A stretch of DNA of 5,942 bases from Pseudooctadecabacter sp. (GCA_020628265.1 JAHDFG010000138.1:1-5942), one strand, 5' to 3'; shown: positions 1-5,942, counted from the stretch's first letter. The notes: generated by a model from the letters alone, not told the origin. A program made the numbers and translations.

Positions 1-170
1 TTTTCTGGGGATGGCTGGCCTCGACACCGGTGGCACTGCTCTACGGTCTGTTGGCTGGGTTCAACGGGTTGGAGCATTCGGGCACCGTTCTGGTGGGCTA
101 CGTCTGGACAGGGTTCGTCGCGTGGTTCTGGGTCGCGGGCCTGCTGGAAGCATCGAAGGAAACAGCATGA
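1..170 (+). CDS. C-terminal end of a membrane protein (partial, 5' end outside window)
   Basis: An open frame enters from the left edge (codons in phase from position 3) and ends at TGA 168-170, giving the last 55 residues of a protein. Two hydrophobic stretches are visible, roughly residues 1-20 (starting FWGWLASTPVALLYG) and 28-48 (VLVGYVWTGFVAWFWVAGLL), followed by a short polar tail ending SKETA, so this looks like the end of a small integral membrane protein. Its stop overlaps the next start in an ATGA arrangement, so the two are probably translationally coupled and in one operon. I do not recognise the family. From the position upstream of a YIP1-like gene and sufS, I infer that it is one of the uncharacterised membrane proteins carried in the suf cluster of this group. 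The competing frame over the same bases (start near position 11) is simply the upstream extension of the next gene and is less likely. Confidence 0.6.
   Translation, partial: FWGWLASTPVALLYGLLAGFNGLEHSGTVLVGYVWTGFVAWFWVAGLLEASKETA
155..160 (+). promoter_or_regulatory. Ribosome binding site that fixes the YIP1-family start
   Basis: GAAGGA lies 6 nt upstream of ATG 167. This is the best Shine-Dalgarno match near the start of the YIP1-like frame. It supports starting at 167 rather than at the in-frame ATG at 11, which would add 52 residues that look nothing like a protein domain (rich in R, G and V) and overlap the upstream membrane gene completely. Confidence 0.7.
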
Positions 171-793
171 ATTTCACGGCCCAATCTGTCTGGGAGATGA
201 CCAAACTCTTCGTGCGCGATCCTGCCGATGCGTCGCGCCGCGTGATTGCCGCCGATCTGCCGGTCAATGTGTCGGTGTTGATGCTGATGCTGGCGGGCGT
301 CATGTCCGGTGTGATGGCTGCCATTTCCGTCACGCTTTATGGCACCCGCACGATCACAATGCAGTTGCCCGACGGCTCTGAGCAGGTGATCGAGCAGGCC
401 TCGCCCTTCATGACCGGCGCCTTTTCGGTGCTGGCGGGTCTCGGCTTTGCCTATTTCGTCTACTGGGTCGGCACGCGCAGCAGCGGGCAGGGCGGTTTGC
501 CACAGGTCTTGTCTGTGATCGCCACGTGGCAGATTGCCATGACCGTGCTGGGCGTGATGGCCGTGGTGCTGGATATGCTCGTGCCGTTGGCGGGATTTGT
601 TATGGCGGTCTTTGTCATCGTCGTTTCCGTCCGCGCCTTGGTGCTGGGCGTGCAGACGGTCCACGGGTTTGAGGGGGCTGGACGTGCCTTGATGGTGATC
701 CTTGCCGCCCTCATCGTGCTGTTCTTTGTTTTGATGATCGTGACGGCCATGTTCGGGCCGATGTTGATCCAAGAGGTTCCAAATGAGCTTTGA
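167..793 (+). CDS. YIP1-family integral membrane protein
   Basis: The product has 208 residues from ATG 167, beginning MNFTAQSVWEMTKLFVRDPA. A short soluble N-terminus with the pattern 'LFVRDPADASRRVI' precedes about five hydrophobic segments, near residues 33-58, 82-101, 115-135, 137-161 and 173-197. A polar loop (TRTITMQLPDGSEQVIEQ) lies between the first two. This size and topology fit bacterial YIP1-domain proteins, which are multi-pass membrane proteins of unknown biochemical role. It starts inside the upstream gene's stop (ATGA) and its last 11 bases overlap the start of sufS, so expression with sufS is very likely. From memory, a YIP1-like gene next to sufS recurs in Rhodobacterales suf clusters; a direct role in Fe-S assembly is not shown by the sequence. 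The family call rests on topology and context, because the fold has few invariant residues. Confidence 0.7.
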   Translation: MNFTAQSVWEMTKLFVRDPADASRRVIAADLPVNVSVLMLMLAGVMSGVMAAISVTLYGTRTITMQLPDGSEQVIEQASPFMTGAFSVLAGLGFAYFVYWVGTRSSGQGGLPQVLSVIATWQIAMTVLGVMAVVLDMLVPLAGFVMAVFVIVVSVRALVLGVQTVHGFEGAGRALMVILAALIVLFFVLMIVTAMFGPMLIQEVPNEL

Positions 794-2006
794 TGTTGCA
801 GCGGTCCGTGCGGACTTTCCGATCCTGTCACGCGAAGTGAACGGCAAGCCGCTGGTGTACCTCGACAACGGGGCCTCGGCGCAAAAGCCGCAGGTGGTGA
901 TCGATGCGATCAACACGGCCTATTCGCAGGAATATGCAAACGTGCACCGCGGGCTGCATTACCTGAGCAATCTGGCAACCGAGAAATACGAGAGCGTGCG
1001 GGCCAAGGTCGCGCGGTTCCTTGGTGCTGCAAATGAGGACAGTATCGTCCTGAACTCCGGCACCACCGAGGGCATCAACATGGTGGCCTACGCATGGGCG
1101 ATGGAGAACCTGTCCGAGGGCGACGAGATTGTTCTGAGCGTGATGGAACACCACGCCAACATTGTGCCCTGGCATTTCCTGCGCGAACGCATGGGCGTGA
1201 AGCTGGTTTGGGTCGATGTGGATGTGAACGGTGATCTGGATCCGCAGGCCGTGCTGGACGCCTGCACGGACCGGACGAAGTTGATTGCCGTGACCCATAT
1301 GTCAAACGTGTTGGGCACAGTGGTGGATGTGAAAACCATCTGCCACGCGGCGCGCGCGCGTGGCATTGCGACGATGATCGACGGGTCGCAAGCCGCGGTC
1401 CACATGCCTGTGGATGTGGAGGATTTGGGTTGTGATTTCTATCCGATCACGGGGCACAAGCTTTATGGCCCTTCGGGGTCCGGTGCCATTTACGTGCGCC
1501 CAGAACGGTTCGCCGAAATGCGCCCGTTCATTGGGGGCGGGGACATGATCCGCGAGGTCCACAAGGACAGCGTGATCTACAACGATGCGCCCATGAAGTT
1601 CGAGGCAGGCACTCCGGGCATCGTGCAAACCATCGGCTTCGGTGTCGCGCTGGACTACATGATGGGTCTGGGGATGGAGAACATCGCCGCCCATGAACGC
1701 GCGCTTCGCGATTATGCCCGCGACCGGCTGGACGGGCTGAACTGGTTGTCGGTGCAGGGTCAATCTGCGGGCAAGGGCGCGATCTTCTCGTTCACGCTGG
1801 ATGGTGCAGCGCACGCCCATGATATTTCGACCGTGCTCGACAAAAAGGGCGTCGCGGTGCGGGCGGGGCAGCATTGCACGGGGCCTCTGATGGATCATCT
1901 GGGCCTGACCGCCACCTGCCGTGCGTCCTTTGGGATGTATAACACGGAAAGCGAAGTGGACGCCTTAGTCGATGCGCTGGAGCTGTGTCACAAGCTCTTT
2001 GCCTGA
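783..2006 (+). CDS. sufS: Cysteine desulfurase SufS (class V aminotransferase, group II)
   Basis: This is a PLP enzyme of 407 residues, the normal length for SufS. It takes sulfur from L-cysteine, giving alanine and an enzyme persulfide that feeds Fe-S cluster assembly on SufBCD in the cytoplasm. Visible landmarks are YLDNGASAQKP (26-36), NSGTTEGIN (91-99), MEHHANIVPW (121-130, with the PLP-stacking His), DGSQAAVHMPVD (200-211), the PLP lysine K226 in ITGHKLYGPSGSG, the FEAGTP turn (273-278), and the sulfur-accepting Cys365 in RAGQHCTGPLMDHLG. The RxGxHC...PLM context marks the group II (SufS) rather than IscS type. ATG 783 has a GAGG ribosome site 6 nt upstream (773-776), and the first 11 bases overlap the YIP1-like gene. 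The Cys loop reads GQHC where E. coli SufS has GHHC. No sufE/sufU, sufT-like or sufA gene follows directly, so sufS appears to be the last suf gene here. Confidence 0.96.
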   Translation: MSFDVAAVRADFPILSREVNGKPLVYLDNGASAQKPQVVIDAINTAYSQEYANVHRGLHYLSNLATEKYESVRAKVARFLGAANEDSIVLNSGTTEGINMVAYAWAMENLSEGDEIVLSVMEHHANIVPWHFLRERMGVKLVWVDVDVNGDLDPQAVLDACTDRTKLIAVTHMSNVLGTVVDVKTICHAARARGIATMIDGSQAAVHMPVDVEDLGCDFYPITGHKLYGPSGSGAIYVRPERFAEMRPFIGGGDMIREVHKDSVIYNDAPMKFEAGTPGIVQTIGFGVALDYMMGLGMENIAAHERALRDYARDRLDGLNWLSVQGQSAGKGAIFSFTLDGAAHAHDISTVLDKKGVAVRAGQHCTGPLMDHLGLTATCRASFGMYNTESEVDALVDALELCHKLFA

Positions 2007-2020
2007 TATTCATTGAATAT
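2006..2020. repeat. Perfect 15-bp AT-rich palindrome on the sufS stop codon
   Basis: ATATTCA-T-TGAATAT is a perfect 7-bp inverted repeat around a single central base. Its first base is the last base of the sufS TGA. It stands out as an AT-only-ended block in GC-rich surroundings. It is not a good intrinsic terminator, because the stem is weak, the one-base centre cannot form a hairpin loop without opening the stem, and TAAGG rather than a T-run follows. It has the form of a dimeric-regulator operator, but it does not match the iron-control boxes I know (ICE/Irr or Fur), and the regulator is unknown. Confidence 0.45.
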
Positions 2021-2041
2021 TAAGGCTGGGACGACTATATG
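2013..2041 (+). promoter_or_regulatory. Possible sigma70-type promoter downstream of sufS
   Basis: TTGAAT (2013-2018) and TATATG (2036-2041) are separated by exactly 17 nt and each match 4 of 6 consensus positions. The -35-like box lies inside the right half of the palindrome, so a protein bound there would block it. Transcription would begin near 2048 and serve the DUF4760-like gene. The weakness is that the best ribosome site for the small leader ORF (2041-2046) would then lie upstream of the transcript start, so promoter and leader peptide cannot both be right as drawn. Confidence 0.35.
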
Positions 2042-2053
2042 AAGGGCATGAAA

Positions 2054-2089
2054 ATGATCGGTTCTTTCAAAGAAACAGTTGGTCTGTAA
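2054..2089 (+). CDS. Possible short leader peptide, in frame with the following gene
   Basis: ATG 2054 is preceded by GAAGGG (2041-2046) at a 7-nt spacing, the best ribosome site between sufS and the tRNA. It opens an 11-codon frame (MIGSFKETVGL) closed by TAA 2087-2089. In-frame ATGs at 2048 and 2039 would extend it to 13 or 16 codons. The frame is the same as that of the DUF4760-like gene, and only TAA plus five codons (CAG GCC GCC CCG AGG) separate the two. It could be a translated leader that couples translation to the next gene, the original N-terminus cut off by a stop mutation or base-calling error, or chance. It is too short to judge by composition. Confidence 0.3.
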   Translation: MIGSFKETVGL

Positions 2090-2104
2090 CAGGCCGCCCC
2101 GAGG

Positions 2105-2764
2105 ATGAGGGTACGTCTGTTGTCGTCATTGCCGCCGCTTTGGCGGTTCTGGCCCGTCTATATACTTGTCATTGTTGCGATTGCGGGTCTGGCATGGACC
2201 TGGATGGAATTTGTGTCGGCCTCGGTTGCGGCTGATCCGTCGTCCAATGCACCCGTACTGTTTGCCGGTGTTGCGATTGCAGCCCTTGCTCTGATTGCCA
2301 ACACGTGGTCGCAGTGGCAGACGTCGCGGATTTCGCATGCTTTGCAGGGGTTGCAGACCTTGCGAACGGACAGGGAGTATCTGATCAACATCTCCGTGGC
2401 GCGCGACCACATTGCGCGGGCGGAAGATACCGAAACGGGACAGCCGCTGGGGCCGAGCCTGTTGGAAGCCTTTCACGACAAGAACAATGTCTCGGCATTG
2501 GTGGACAAACCGACATTCCGCGATGCATCCCTGTTTGTCCTCAACCAGTATGAATTTCTTGCCGCTGCAACGCGGTCCGGTGCGATTGATCTGGTGCTGA
2601 TGGAGCAGACGCTGAAGGGCCCGATGATGGTGCTGCTGACGACCTATTCGGAAGCCATCGTCGAGATGCGCCGCGAAAACCCGCGGGCTTATGTCGACCT
2701 GATCTGGCTGCACGAAGCGATGCAGGGCAAACGCAACACGCCCTACTTGGGTCCGCGCGTTTAA
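2105..2764 (+). CDS. Two-helix membrane protein resembling the DUF4760 family
   Basis: The product has 219 residues from ATG 2105. A basic N-terminus (MRVRLLSSLPPLWRFW) leads into a first membrane helix around 17-34 and a second around 49-67, with a short polar linker (SASVAADPSSNA). The remaining 150 residues are soluble and mostly helical. They include an RTDREYLINISVARDHI stretch (87-103), the pattern FVLNQYEFLAAATRSGAID (144-162) and EAIVEMRREN (183-192). The N-YEF-A---G-ID spacing and the following arginine-rich helix resemble DUF4760 proteins, whose function is unknown. The start is uncertain: GAGG touches ATG 2105 directly, which is too close, while TTG 2120 has GAGGG 8 nt upstream; an in-frame leader ends 15 nt before 2105. 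No functional link to sufS or the tRNA is visible. Confidence 0.75.
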   Translation: MRVRLLSSLPPLWRFWPVYILVIVAIAGLAWTWMEFVSASVAADPSSNAPVLFAGVAIAALALIANTWSQWQTSRISHALQGLQTLRTDREYLINISVARDHIARAEDTETGQPLGPSLLEAFHDKNNVSALVDKPTFRDASLFVLNQYEFLAAATRSGAIDLVLMEQTLKGPMMVLLTTYSEAIVEMRRENPRAYVDLIWLHEAMQGKRNTPYLGPRV

Positions 2765-2789
2765 TGGCACCGATGGCGTGGATCGGGGA

Positions 2790-2818
2790 TTGCCTCGGTC
2801 TGCGGGCGGGACTATAGC
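2790..2818 (+). promoter_or_regulatory. Probable promoter of tRNA-Arg(CCG)
   Basis: TTGCCT (2790-2795) and TATAGC (2813-2818) are separated by 17 nt. Transcription would start near 2825, just ahead of the mature tRNA 5' end at 2827, leaving a very short leader. The same promoter probably serves the genes after the tRNA, because no terminator is visible between the tRNA and rpiB. Confidence 0.6.
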
Positions 2819-2826
2819 GGGGGCAT

Positions 2827-2903
<77 letters not shown>

Positions 2904-2924
2904 CTCATCCACGGGCGGGGTTTC

Positions 2925-3371
2925 ATGTCAGCAAAAACAATCGTCTTGTCGAGCGACCACGCCGCGATCGAGATGCGGGCCGTGATTGCGGCCCATCTGG
3001 AGGGGCAGGGTTACACCGTTCTGGATCAGGGCCCGAAGGCGGGTGAAAGCACGCATTACCCCGATCGAGGCGCGCAAGCCGCGCGGACGGTCGCGGCGGG
3101 TGACGCCGATCTGGGCATTCTGCTTTGTGGCACGGGGCAGGGCATCATGATGGCCGCCAACAAGATCAAAGGCGTGCGCTGCGGGGTCTGCATGGACACG
3201 TTTTCCGCCCGCATGATCCGCGCCCACAACGATGCCAACATGCTGTCCATGGGCGCGCGCGTCATTGGTGAGAACCTCGCGCTTGAAATCGTGGATGCCT
3301 TTCTTGGGGCGGAGTTCGAGGGCGGGCGGCATGGCACGCGCGTTGACCTGATCCGCGCACTTGAGGACTAG
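2925..3371 (+). CDS. rpiB: Ribose-5-phosphate isomerase B (RpiB/LacAB family)
   Basis: This cytoplasmic enzyme of 148 residues, the usual size, interconverts ribose 5-phosphate and ribulose 5-phosphate in the non-oxidative pentose phosphate pathway. Family landmarks are SSDHAA near the N-terminus (9-14, phosphate/sugar binding), HYPDRGAQAA (44-53), the catalytic Cys68 in LLCGTGQGIMMAANK (66-80), RAHNDANMLSMGAR (99-112), and the C-terminal EGGRHGTRVDLI (132-143). The Cys-containing CGTG loop matches the E. coli RpiB type rather than the Glu-using mycobacterial type. ATG 2925 follows a G-rich stretch (2913-2920) that serves poorly as a ribosome site. The gene follows the tRNA by 21 nt with no terminator between, so a shared transcript is likely. 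From memory, rpiB is often next to glyA in alphaproteobacteria; here a GlcNAc pair follows instead, 42 nt downstream. A LacA/B-type activity is possible but less likely without lac genes. Confidence 0.95.
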   Translation: MSAKTIVLSSDHAAIEMRAVIAAHLEGQGYTVLDQGPKAGESTHYPDRGAQAARTVAAGDADLGILLCGTGQGIMMAANKIKGVRCGVCMDTFSARMIRAHNDANMLSMGARVIGENLALEIVDAFLGAEFEGGRHGTRVDLIRALED

Positions 3372-3413
3372 CGCCGCGCGTCCGGCTTTGTCAGGGTAGG
3401 GCAAAGGGGCGAC

Positions 3414-4319
3414 ATGGCAGCAGCAGGAATAGATTTAGGCGGCACGAAGATCGAGGCACGGGTGTTTGATGACACTTGGGTCGAGGTTGCGCGGCGTCGT
3501 GTTCCCACACCGGACCGATACGAAGATCTGCTGAGCGCGATCGAGGCGCTTGCGTCGTTTGCGGACACAGTGGCCGGTTGCAAGGTGCCCTTGGGTGTTG
3601 GCTCCGCCGGTGTTTTTGATCCCCAAGGCGGGCCTGCGGTGGCGGCCAATCTGGCGGTGAACGGACACCCCTTTGGTGCCGATCTGACGGGGCGTCTTAG
3701 ACGCCCTGTGTCTCTCATGAACGATGCCGTGGCCAGCGCGCTGTCGGAGGCCGTCTTTGGAGCGGGTCGGGGCGCGGATGTGGTCGTCGGGCTGAGCCTT
3801 GGTACCGGTGTTGGCGGCGGTGTGGTCCGGCACCGACGCCCGGATGAAGGCGCGCTTGGCGTCGCGGGCGAGGTGGGCCACATGGCGGCCGCTGCCCATG
3901 TCATTGTCGATGCCGGTCTGCCGGTGTTCGCCTGTGGCTGTGGCCGGCGCGGATGCGTAGAGGCTTATGTGTCGGGGCCGGGGCTTGCACGGATGGCGCT
4001 GCATCTGACCGGCGAAGAGCTGACACCAGAGGAGGTGGCCGCGCAGCGTCAGGGTGCCATGTCAACGGTGTGGACCTGCTGGTGCGATCTGACGGCGGCG
4101 TTGATCCGCCAGATTACCCTGACCGTTGACCCTGACATTATCGTACTGGCCGGAGGGCTGAGCCGGGTCGATGGCGTCTTGGGCGACCTGCGATCCGCAG
4201 GCGCGGAGGATGTTTTTGAGGGCGTCCGTCCGGCGCGGTTGGCCCTTGCAGAAGGTGGGGATGCCAGTGCGGCGCGGGGGGCGGCCTATGCGGCCCTGCA
4301 GGCTGGGGGGGCGTTATGA
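3414..4319 (+). CDS. nagK: ROK-family sugar kinase, probable N-acetylglucosamine kinase
   Basis: The product has 301 residues and the full set of ROK signatures: the ATP phosphate loop GIDLGGTKIEA (5-15), GVGSAG (61-66), catalytic Asp104 in LMNDAVASALSEA (101-113), the second phosphate loop SLGTGVGGGVV (128-138), and GEVGHM (152-157) with zinc-ligand His156. These are followed by the CxCGxxGCxE zinc motif (C174, C176, C181, E183) and the adenosine motif PDIIVLAGG (240-248). It would phosphorylate a cytoplasmic hexose with ATP. N-acetylglucosamine is the likely substrate because the next gene is nagA, whose ATG overlaps this stop (ATGA). Fructokinase, glucokinase or ManNAc kinase activity cannot be excluded from motifs alone. 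ATG 3414 has AAAGGGG (3403-3409) 4 nt upstream. A tryptophan/cysteine cluster (WTCWC, 220-224) is unusual, and the stretch after the zinc motif is shorter than in many ROK kinases. Confidence 0.88.
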   Translation: MAAAGIDLGGTKIEARVFDDTWVEVARRRVPTPDRYEDLLSAIEALASFADTVAGCKVPLGVGSAGVFDPQGGPAVAANLAVNGHPFGADLTGRLRRPVSLMNDAVASALSEAVFGAGRGADVVVGLSLGTGVGGGVVRHRRPDEGALGVAGEVGHMAAAAHVIVDAGLPVFACGCGRRGCVEAYVSGPGLARMALHLTGEELTPEEVAAQRQGAMSTVWTCWCDLTAALIRQITLTVDPDIIVLAGGLSRVDGVLGDLRSAGAEDVFEGVRPARLALAEGGDASAARGAAYAALQAGGAL

Positions 4320-5428
4320 CGGCGCGGTGGCTTTGGCCTGACCAAGTGTTCGACGGGACCACGCTGCGGTCCGATCTGGCTCTGCGGATCGAGGACGATC
4401 ACGTGGCCGAGGTGGCACCTGCGCCTGCCGGTGCCACACGCATCGCAGGTGTTGTCAGCCCCGGTTTTGTTGACTTGCAAGTGAACGGCGGCGGCGGGGT
4501 TCTGGTCAATACCAGCCCGACGGCGGAGGCCATGCACCAGATTGCACAGGCGCACCGCGCCTTTGGCACGGCTGCTGTTCTGCCCACCGTCATCACCGAC
4601 GCGCCTGATGTTCTGGAAGGGGCCGTTGAGGCCGCACTGGACGCTTGCGGACGTGGTGGCTGTCTTGGTCTGCACATTGAGGGGCCTCATATCGCGCTGG
4701 CCAAACGGGGCACCCACGCAGCAGAGCACGTCCGGCCTTTGGACGGGACAACGAAACGGGCTGTGGCGCGGCTGACAGATGCAGGGGTGCCGGTGATGTT
4801 GACCGTCGCGCCGGATGTGGTGGAACCGGCCGACATTGCCGCCTTGTCCGCAATGGGCGTCGTTGTGTCCATCGGCCATTCCGATGCCACTGCCGCGCAG
4901 ACCGACGCGGCGCTGGCGGCGGGGGCAAAGGCAGGGACACATCTGTTCAATGCCATGCGGCAGATGACAGCGCGGGAGCCGGGTGTTGTCGGGGCGCTGA
5001 TCGCGTCGCAGGCCACGCTGGGGATGATCTGCGACGGTCACCATGTGGACGATGCCATGCTGGCGCTGGCGATCCGCGCGCGGCCCGAGGGTGCGGGATG
5101 TTTTTTGGTGTCCGATGCCATGCCCACTGTGGGCGGACCGGATCGGTTCACGCTTTATGGCAATGAAATCCGCGTCGATGACGGGCGGCTGATCAATGCG
5201 GAGGGCAACTTGGCTGGCGCGCACACGACGATGGCCGAAGGTGTGTCACGATTGGTGAACATTTTGGGCCTGCCGCTGGAGTTGGCCCTGCAGATGGCGG
5301 TGGCCACCCCTGCGCGATTGATTGGTCTTCCCGACCTATGCCGCCTTGCGGGTCGCGCGACGGCGGAGTGTGTTATCCTGTCTGAACGCGGGCGATTTCA
5401 GGGCTGGCTGGACGACCTTCAGGCTTAG
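4316..5428 (+). CDS. nagA: N-acetylglucosamine-6-phosphate deacetylase NagA
   Basis: This cytoplasmic amidohydrolase of 370 residues (E. coli NagA has 382) converts GlcNAc-6-P to glucosamine-6-P and acetate. Landmarks are PGFVDLQVNGGGG (49-61), GLHIEGPHI (118-126) with metal ligand Glu122, SIGHSDAT (185-192) with His188, GTHLFNAM (207-214) with His209, CDGHHVD (239-245), and the catalytic Asp267 in LVSDAMPTVGG (264-274). The Q55-x-N57 pair in place of the HxH of many amidohydrolases is the E. coli-like arrangement that binds a single metal ion. Its start overlaps the kinase stop by ATGA, so the two are almost certainly made together and form a GlcNAc to GlcN-6-P route. A nagB-type deaminase and a transporter are not in the window. 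The C-terminal part closes normally (TPARLIGLPD..., then WLDDLQA), so the gene looks intact. Confidence 0.95.
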   Translation: MTARWLWPDQVFDGTTLRSDLALRIEDDHVAEVAPAPAGATRIAGVVSPGFVDLQVNGGGGVLVNTSPTAEAMHQIAQAHRAFGTAAVLPTVITDAPDVLEGAVEAALDACGRGGCLGLHIEGPHIALAKRGTHAAEHVRPLDGTTKRAVARLTDAGVPVMLTVAPDVVEPADIAALSAMGVVVSIGHSDATAAQTDAALAAGAKAGTHLFNAMRQMTAREPGVVGALIASQATLGMICDGHHVDDAMLALAIRARPEGAGCFLVSDAMPTVGGPDRFTLYGNEIRVDDGRLINAEGNLAGAHTTMAEGVSRLVNILGLPLELALQMAVATPARLIGLPDLCRLAGRATAECVILSERGRFQGWLDDLQA

Positions 5429-5514
5429 GTCCTGAACGCGGTGCCCGTTCGACTTGGATTTGAGGTGCTTTGTCGATGATTGCAGGAAGACGTTAACACT
5501 TTACGGACTGTCTG

Positions 5515-5942
5515 ATGCTACGGTCCCAAGACGTTGATTTCGGATATTGCTTGTTGGACGGAATTTTGGGCAAGGACAGCGCAGATCTTGAGGCCCTCAG
5601 TGCCATTGTACATGCCATTGAGGTGCCCACCGCATATGTTGATGAAATCGGGCTGGTCTTACAGGCCAACGGCGGGTTTTCCCGGGCGTTGAATGGTTCG
5701 GCTGACTCCATGGCGGGACTGCGTTTGTCCGCCCTGTTTCCGGATCAGGCCCAAAGCGCGGTTGGTGAGCTGGTCTCAAATGCGGGATCGGAAGGGGCTA
5801 CGAAACGGTTGACGGTTGAACTGGCGTCCGGGGCCTATGTGCTGACCGCGAAACTGGTGCCGACGTGGGGTGACAGGACAGGATTGCTGTGCCAGTTGAT
5901 GCCGGATTTGTTGATCGAAAGCTCGCGGTTGCGGTTCCTGCT
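5515..5942 (+). CDS. N-terminal part of a PAS-domain sensory protein (partial, runs off the right edge)
   Basis: From ATG 5515 the frame stays open to the window end, giving 142 complete codons with no stop. In-frame TAA at 5494-5496 sits upstream and no better start lies between, so ATG 5515 is chosen; its ribosome site (ACGGA, 5503-5507) is weak. After an acidic helical lead (residues 1-35), the stretch 37-130 reads like a PAS fold: VPTAYVDEIGLVLQAN (37-52), then GFSRALNGSADSMAGLRLSA (54-73), and the later strands RLTVELASGAYVLTAKLVP (98-116) and GLLCQLM (123-129). Residues 131-142 look like a linker helix into a further domain. The effector domain (histidine kinase, GGDEF/EAL or other) lies outside the window, so the output is unknown. 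It begins 86 nt after nagA and need not belong to the same operon. Confidence 0.65.
   Translation, partial: MLRSQDVDFGYCLLDGILGKDSADLEALSAIVHAIEVPTAYVDEIGLVLQANGGFSRALNGSADSMAGLRLSALFPDQAQSAVGELVSNAGSEGATKRLTVELASGAYVLTAKLVPTWGDRTGLLCQLMPDLLIESSRLRFL

Noticed and set aside
98..916. Long antisense open frame (272 codons) opposite the YIP1-like gene
   Set aside because: Its product is a low-complexity run rich in His, Gln, Arg and Asp, typical of the complement of a GC-rich hydrophobic gene. It has no domain signature, and the + strand gene is well supported.
2305..2553. Alternative + strand frame of 82 codons inside the DUF4760-like gene
   Set aside because: It lies fully within a gene that has membrane helices and family-like motifs, and its own translation shows no domain and a composition expected of a shifted frame.
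4286..5224. Long antisense open frame (312 codons) opposite nagA
   Set aside because: nagA has all catalytic motifs in the + frame. The antisense product is Arg/His-rich with no recognisable motif, so it is a coding shadow.
5382..5441. Direct repeat CTGAACGCGG at 5382-5391 and 5432-5441
   Set aside because: Two 10-bp copies, one inside nagA and one just after it, with no flanking symmetry or further copies. Chance in GC-rich DNA is a sufficient explanation.
5429..5460. Possible terminator after nagA (GAACG...CGTTC)
   Set aside because: Only a 5-bp stem with a mismatch above it, and no T-run follows, so it is too weak to call.
5493..5504. CtrA-like box (TTAA...TTAC) before the PAS gene
   Set aside because: The half-sites are only 4 nt apart instead of the 7 nt of the CtrA consensus, and the second half is imperfect.

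Overview
The window is moderately GC-rich DNA with tightly packed genes, all on the + strand. Protein signatures and gene order suggest an alphaproteobacterium, most likely of the Roseobacter/Rhodobacterales group. The main reason is a YIP1-type membrane gene placed directly before a SufS cysteine desulfurase. The taxonomic call is inference; the window contains no rRNA or other firm marker.

Left block (1-2006): this is probably the 3' part of a suf-type Fe-S cluster assembly operon. It holds the last 55 codons of a membrane protein, a five-helix YIP1-family membrane protein (ATGA overlap with the previous gene), and full-length sufS (11-bp overlap). A perfect 15-bp AT-rich palindrome lies on the sufS stop codon.

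Middle block (2007-2903): after sufS comes a short leader region with a possible 11-16 codon peptide. That peptide is in frame with the next gene but separated from it by one TAA. The next gene is a two-helix membrane protein resembling the DUF4760 family. A good sigma70-type promoter then precedes tRNA-Arg(CCG), which is complete and has an encoded CCA end.

Right block (2925-5428): rpiB starts 21 nt after the tRNA CCA. It is followed by a ROK-family sugar kinase (probable N-acetylglucosamine kinase) and nagA (N-acetylglucosamine-6-phosphate deacetylase), which overlap by ATGA. The kinase and deacetylase would turn cytoplasmic GlcNAc into GlcNAc-6-P and then glucosamine-6-P plus acetate. The deaminase step (nagB or a substitute) is not in the window. 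RpiB serves the pentose phosphate pathway.

Right edge (5515-5942): the 5' part of a gene with a probable N-terminal PAS sensor domain runs off the end.

Everything here is recognisable housekeeping or catabolic gene content. I found no convincing new multi-gene system, mobile element, CRISPR array or phage gene. The points most worth a second look are the in-frame stop and possible leader peptide before the DUF4760-like gene, the palindrome at the sufS stop, and the membrane genes coupled to sufS.
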